Source of the DNA: Entrophospora sp. SA101
Taxonomy: Eukaryota; Glomeromycota; Glomeromycetes; Entrophosporales; Entrophosporaceae
DNA: 10,338 bases
Direction: 5' to 3'
Assembly: GCA_958430865.1 (NCBI GenBank)
Contig: CAUDNR010001631.1
Coordinates: 2,135-12,472 of the forward strand
Shown: positions 9,142-10,338 of the stretch, piece after piece
How the letters are laid out: every line of letters begins with the position of its first letter
Numbering within the stretch: position 1 is the stretch's first letter
The notes under the pieces: model-generated
What the model saw: only the letters and a program-made list of their open reading frames with translations
The model's database searches: none
What the model was told of the DNA's origin: nothing
Position numbers and translations under genes: made by a program

Positions 9142-9163
9142 TTTTCTTAAAGGAATAAATACT
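8305..9163 (-). repeat. 859-bp direct duplication of LYS2 exon 8
   Basis: Bases 8305-9163 match 4001-4859 at a constant offset of 4304 with no difference that I could find by eye. The block covers exon 8 from its first base (4857) plus the two acceptor bases AG (4859-4858), and stops 15 bases short of the exon's end (3986). Outside these limits the sequences diverge at once: before the acceptor the parent has an A-rich intron end and the copy has ATGCTCA. No target-site duplication, poly(A) tail or inverted ends were seen at the copy's borders. Confidence 0.93.
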
Positions 9164-9791
9164 TGAGCATAATAAATTTTTTTTTTGTTTTCTATAAGAG
9201 AGGGAACTTATGGAATAAAGGATTTTTTTCCAATTAGGGAGTTCCCAAATGACGTCATAAGCCTCAAATAAAAAAACGTTACCCCCTTCTCCCACGTTAT
9301 GAGACAACTGATTTTTTAATTATCACTTTTTACATAATAATAATCTCACTTTATGCTCACTCCCTCCCCCCCCCAAATAATATAATATATCAATTGGGGC
9401 ACTCCCCAAAATGGATTGTACATTAACATTTAATACAAAATGACGAACTCTGCCGTTACACCAAAATTGCTTTTGTAAAAAAGACAAATAAAAAAAAATT
9501 TTTTTTTTATTTTTTTATTATTTTTCCATGATTTTTATATAATTAAATAAATATATTTGAAAAAATTGAAAAAAAAAACAAAAAATTTAGAAATAAATAA
9601 CAATATTTTTTTTATCAAACATAAAATTAAATTTATCGTAAATCAATTACTTATTTCATAAAAAAAAATTTATTTATAAATATAGAAAAATTAAACAAAA
9701 ATTGATTAATCAAATCAATTTTAATTTCAGTTAAATTTTCATTAAAATTATTCATCTTCACCTTTGCTTTGGTAATAAATCTTTTAGAATC
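9164..9791. other. AT-rich spacer between the exon copy and the N-rich gene
   Basis: The part next to the copy (9164-9310) is less AT-rich and open on the minus strand for about 60 codons (including FEAYDVIWELPNW) without a recognisable family. It also has a gggaact/agttccc inverted pair (9202-9208, 9240-9246). Further right are a C-homopolymer (about 9365-9374), a small hairpin TTGGGG-CACT-CCCCAA (9394-9409), and long A/T runs (9480-9700) that lead to the start codon at 9792. These runs are probably the promoter/leader of the plus-strand gene. Confidence 0.4.
9250..9257. promoter_or_regulatory. Perfect CRE/ATF-type palindrome TGACGTCA
   Basis: The 8-bp site TGACGTCA is the consensus for ATF/CREB-class bZIP factors. 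It lies 109 bp upstream of the ATG of the exon copy on the minus strand and 535 bp upstream of the plus-strand N-rich ORF. If the 859-bp block is a later insertion, the site would originally have stood about 370 bp upstream of LYS2. Its use is not shown by the sequence. Confidence 0.4.
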
Positions 9792-10289
9792 ATGACTTCA
9801 AAAGTTCTAAACGACAACAACAACAACAATAATAGCAGTACTAGTAATAGTAACAGCAACAATAATAATAGTATTAGTAAAAACCTTCGTAATCAATCTT
9901 CACAAATTGCTAATACTACAACTAACAATATCAATACTACAACGCAACAAAAACAACAACAGTTAGCACCAGCTCAACAAAGTAATTCACAGCATTATTC
10001 TACACAACAATCTATTCCTTCAGAAAACATTCCTTCTACTAATACAACTTCAATTACTTCCAACACGATTATCAATAATAATATCAATAACAGCATTAAT
10101 AATATTGTTAATAAATCAACCTCGCAACCAATGGCTACAACCACCAATTACGCGACTACAAAAACTTCCACCAGACAAATTTTACCACTTGCTTATTCTC
10201 AACCACGCCCAAATATTTATGCAACTCCTAACCATAACGTTAATACATCGTATACCTCACGTAGTTCAACGCGACATGGTAAAATTTAA
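9792..10289 (+). CDS. N/Q/S/T-rich low-complexity protein, probably a first exon
   Basis: From ATG at 9792 the frame runs 165 codons to TAA at 10287-10289. The protein opens MTSKVLN and passes into long asparagine, serine, threonine and glutamine runs, written with mixed codons (AAC/AAT, AGT/AGC/TCT/TCA) rather than one pure triplet. The last 40 residues are less biased (LPLAYSQPRPNIYATPN) and basic, with several arginines. A donor G|GTAAAA lies at 10278/10279, and the stop is only three codons later in AT-rich, intron-like sequence, so the gene probably splices to exons beyond the window. No catalytic domain is seen. N/Q-rich N-termini like this are common ahead of kinase or transcription-factor domains, but nothing here says which. 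It is divergently oriented to LYS2. Confidence 0.65.
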   Translation: MTSKVLNDNNNNNNSSTSNSNSNNNNSISKNLRNQSSQIANTTTNNINTTTQQKQQQLAPAQQSNSQHYSTQQSIPSENIPSTNTTSITSNTIINNNINNSINNIVNKSTSQPMATTTNYATTKTSTRQILPLAYSQPRPNIYATPNHNVNTSYTSRSSTRHGKI

Positions 10290-10338
10290 TTTTTAATTTA
10301 TTTTCAAAAAATTAAAAATATTTAAACATTAAAAAATT

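Noticed and set aside
9297..9307. TGAGACAACTG shared with the left inverted-repeat arm (1860-1870)
   Set aside because: Eleven-base matches are expected by chance in 10 kb of biased DNA, and the flanks do not align well enough to call a third element copy.
1..10338. tRNA, rRNA, CRISPR array or bacterial-type operon
   Set aside because: No cloverleaf with conserved box sequences, no spaced direct-repeat array, and the gene structure is intron-bearing and eukaryotic.

Overview
The window is eukaryotic nuclear DNA from an AT-rich fungus. The evidence is a large gene split by nine short GT-AG introns (72-98 bp), long A/T homopolymers, two low-complexity Q/N-rich proteins, and above all an alpha-aminoadipate reductase (LYS2), the key enzyme of the fungal lysine pathway. 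Base composition and intron style fit an early-diverging, Rhizophagus-like (Glomeromycotina) fungus; that placement is an inference.

Layout. 1-414 (+): 3' end of a Q/Y/P-rich tandem-repeat protein gene that enters from the left. 415-900: AT-rich spacer. 907-1548 (-): two gene-like open segments that need an intron and a one-base shift to join. 1616-1963 (-): another weak two-exon open frame. 1843-2397: a 555-bp interval bounded by 31-bp inverted repeats (28/31 identical). 2798-8023 (-): complete LYS2, ten exons, 1483 codons by my splicing. 8024-8304: LYS2 proximal promoter, rich in nested inverted repeats. 8305-9163: an 859-bp copy of LYS2 exon 8 with no difference I can see, in the same orientation, lying upstream of the gene. 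9164-9791: AT-rich spacer with a perfect TGACGTCA site. 9792-10289 (+): first exon, or all, of an N/Q/S/T-rich protein.

How it fits together. LYS2 activates alpha-aminoadipate with ATP (adenylation domain), holds it on the phosphopantetheine of its carrier domain (Ser935), and releases the semialdehyde by NADPH reduction. The extra exon-8 block encodes the end of the adenylation domain, the whole carrier domain and the start of the reductase. It is cut off 15 bases before the exon's splice donor, so it cannot splice to exon 9 as the parent exon does. It is best read as a recent partial gene duplication (or an assembly artefact) that may have pushed distal LYS2 promoter elements 859 bp further away. 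The rest of the window shows no recognisable pathway. I see no clear new biological system; the duplicated exon is the most unusual feature.
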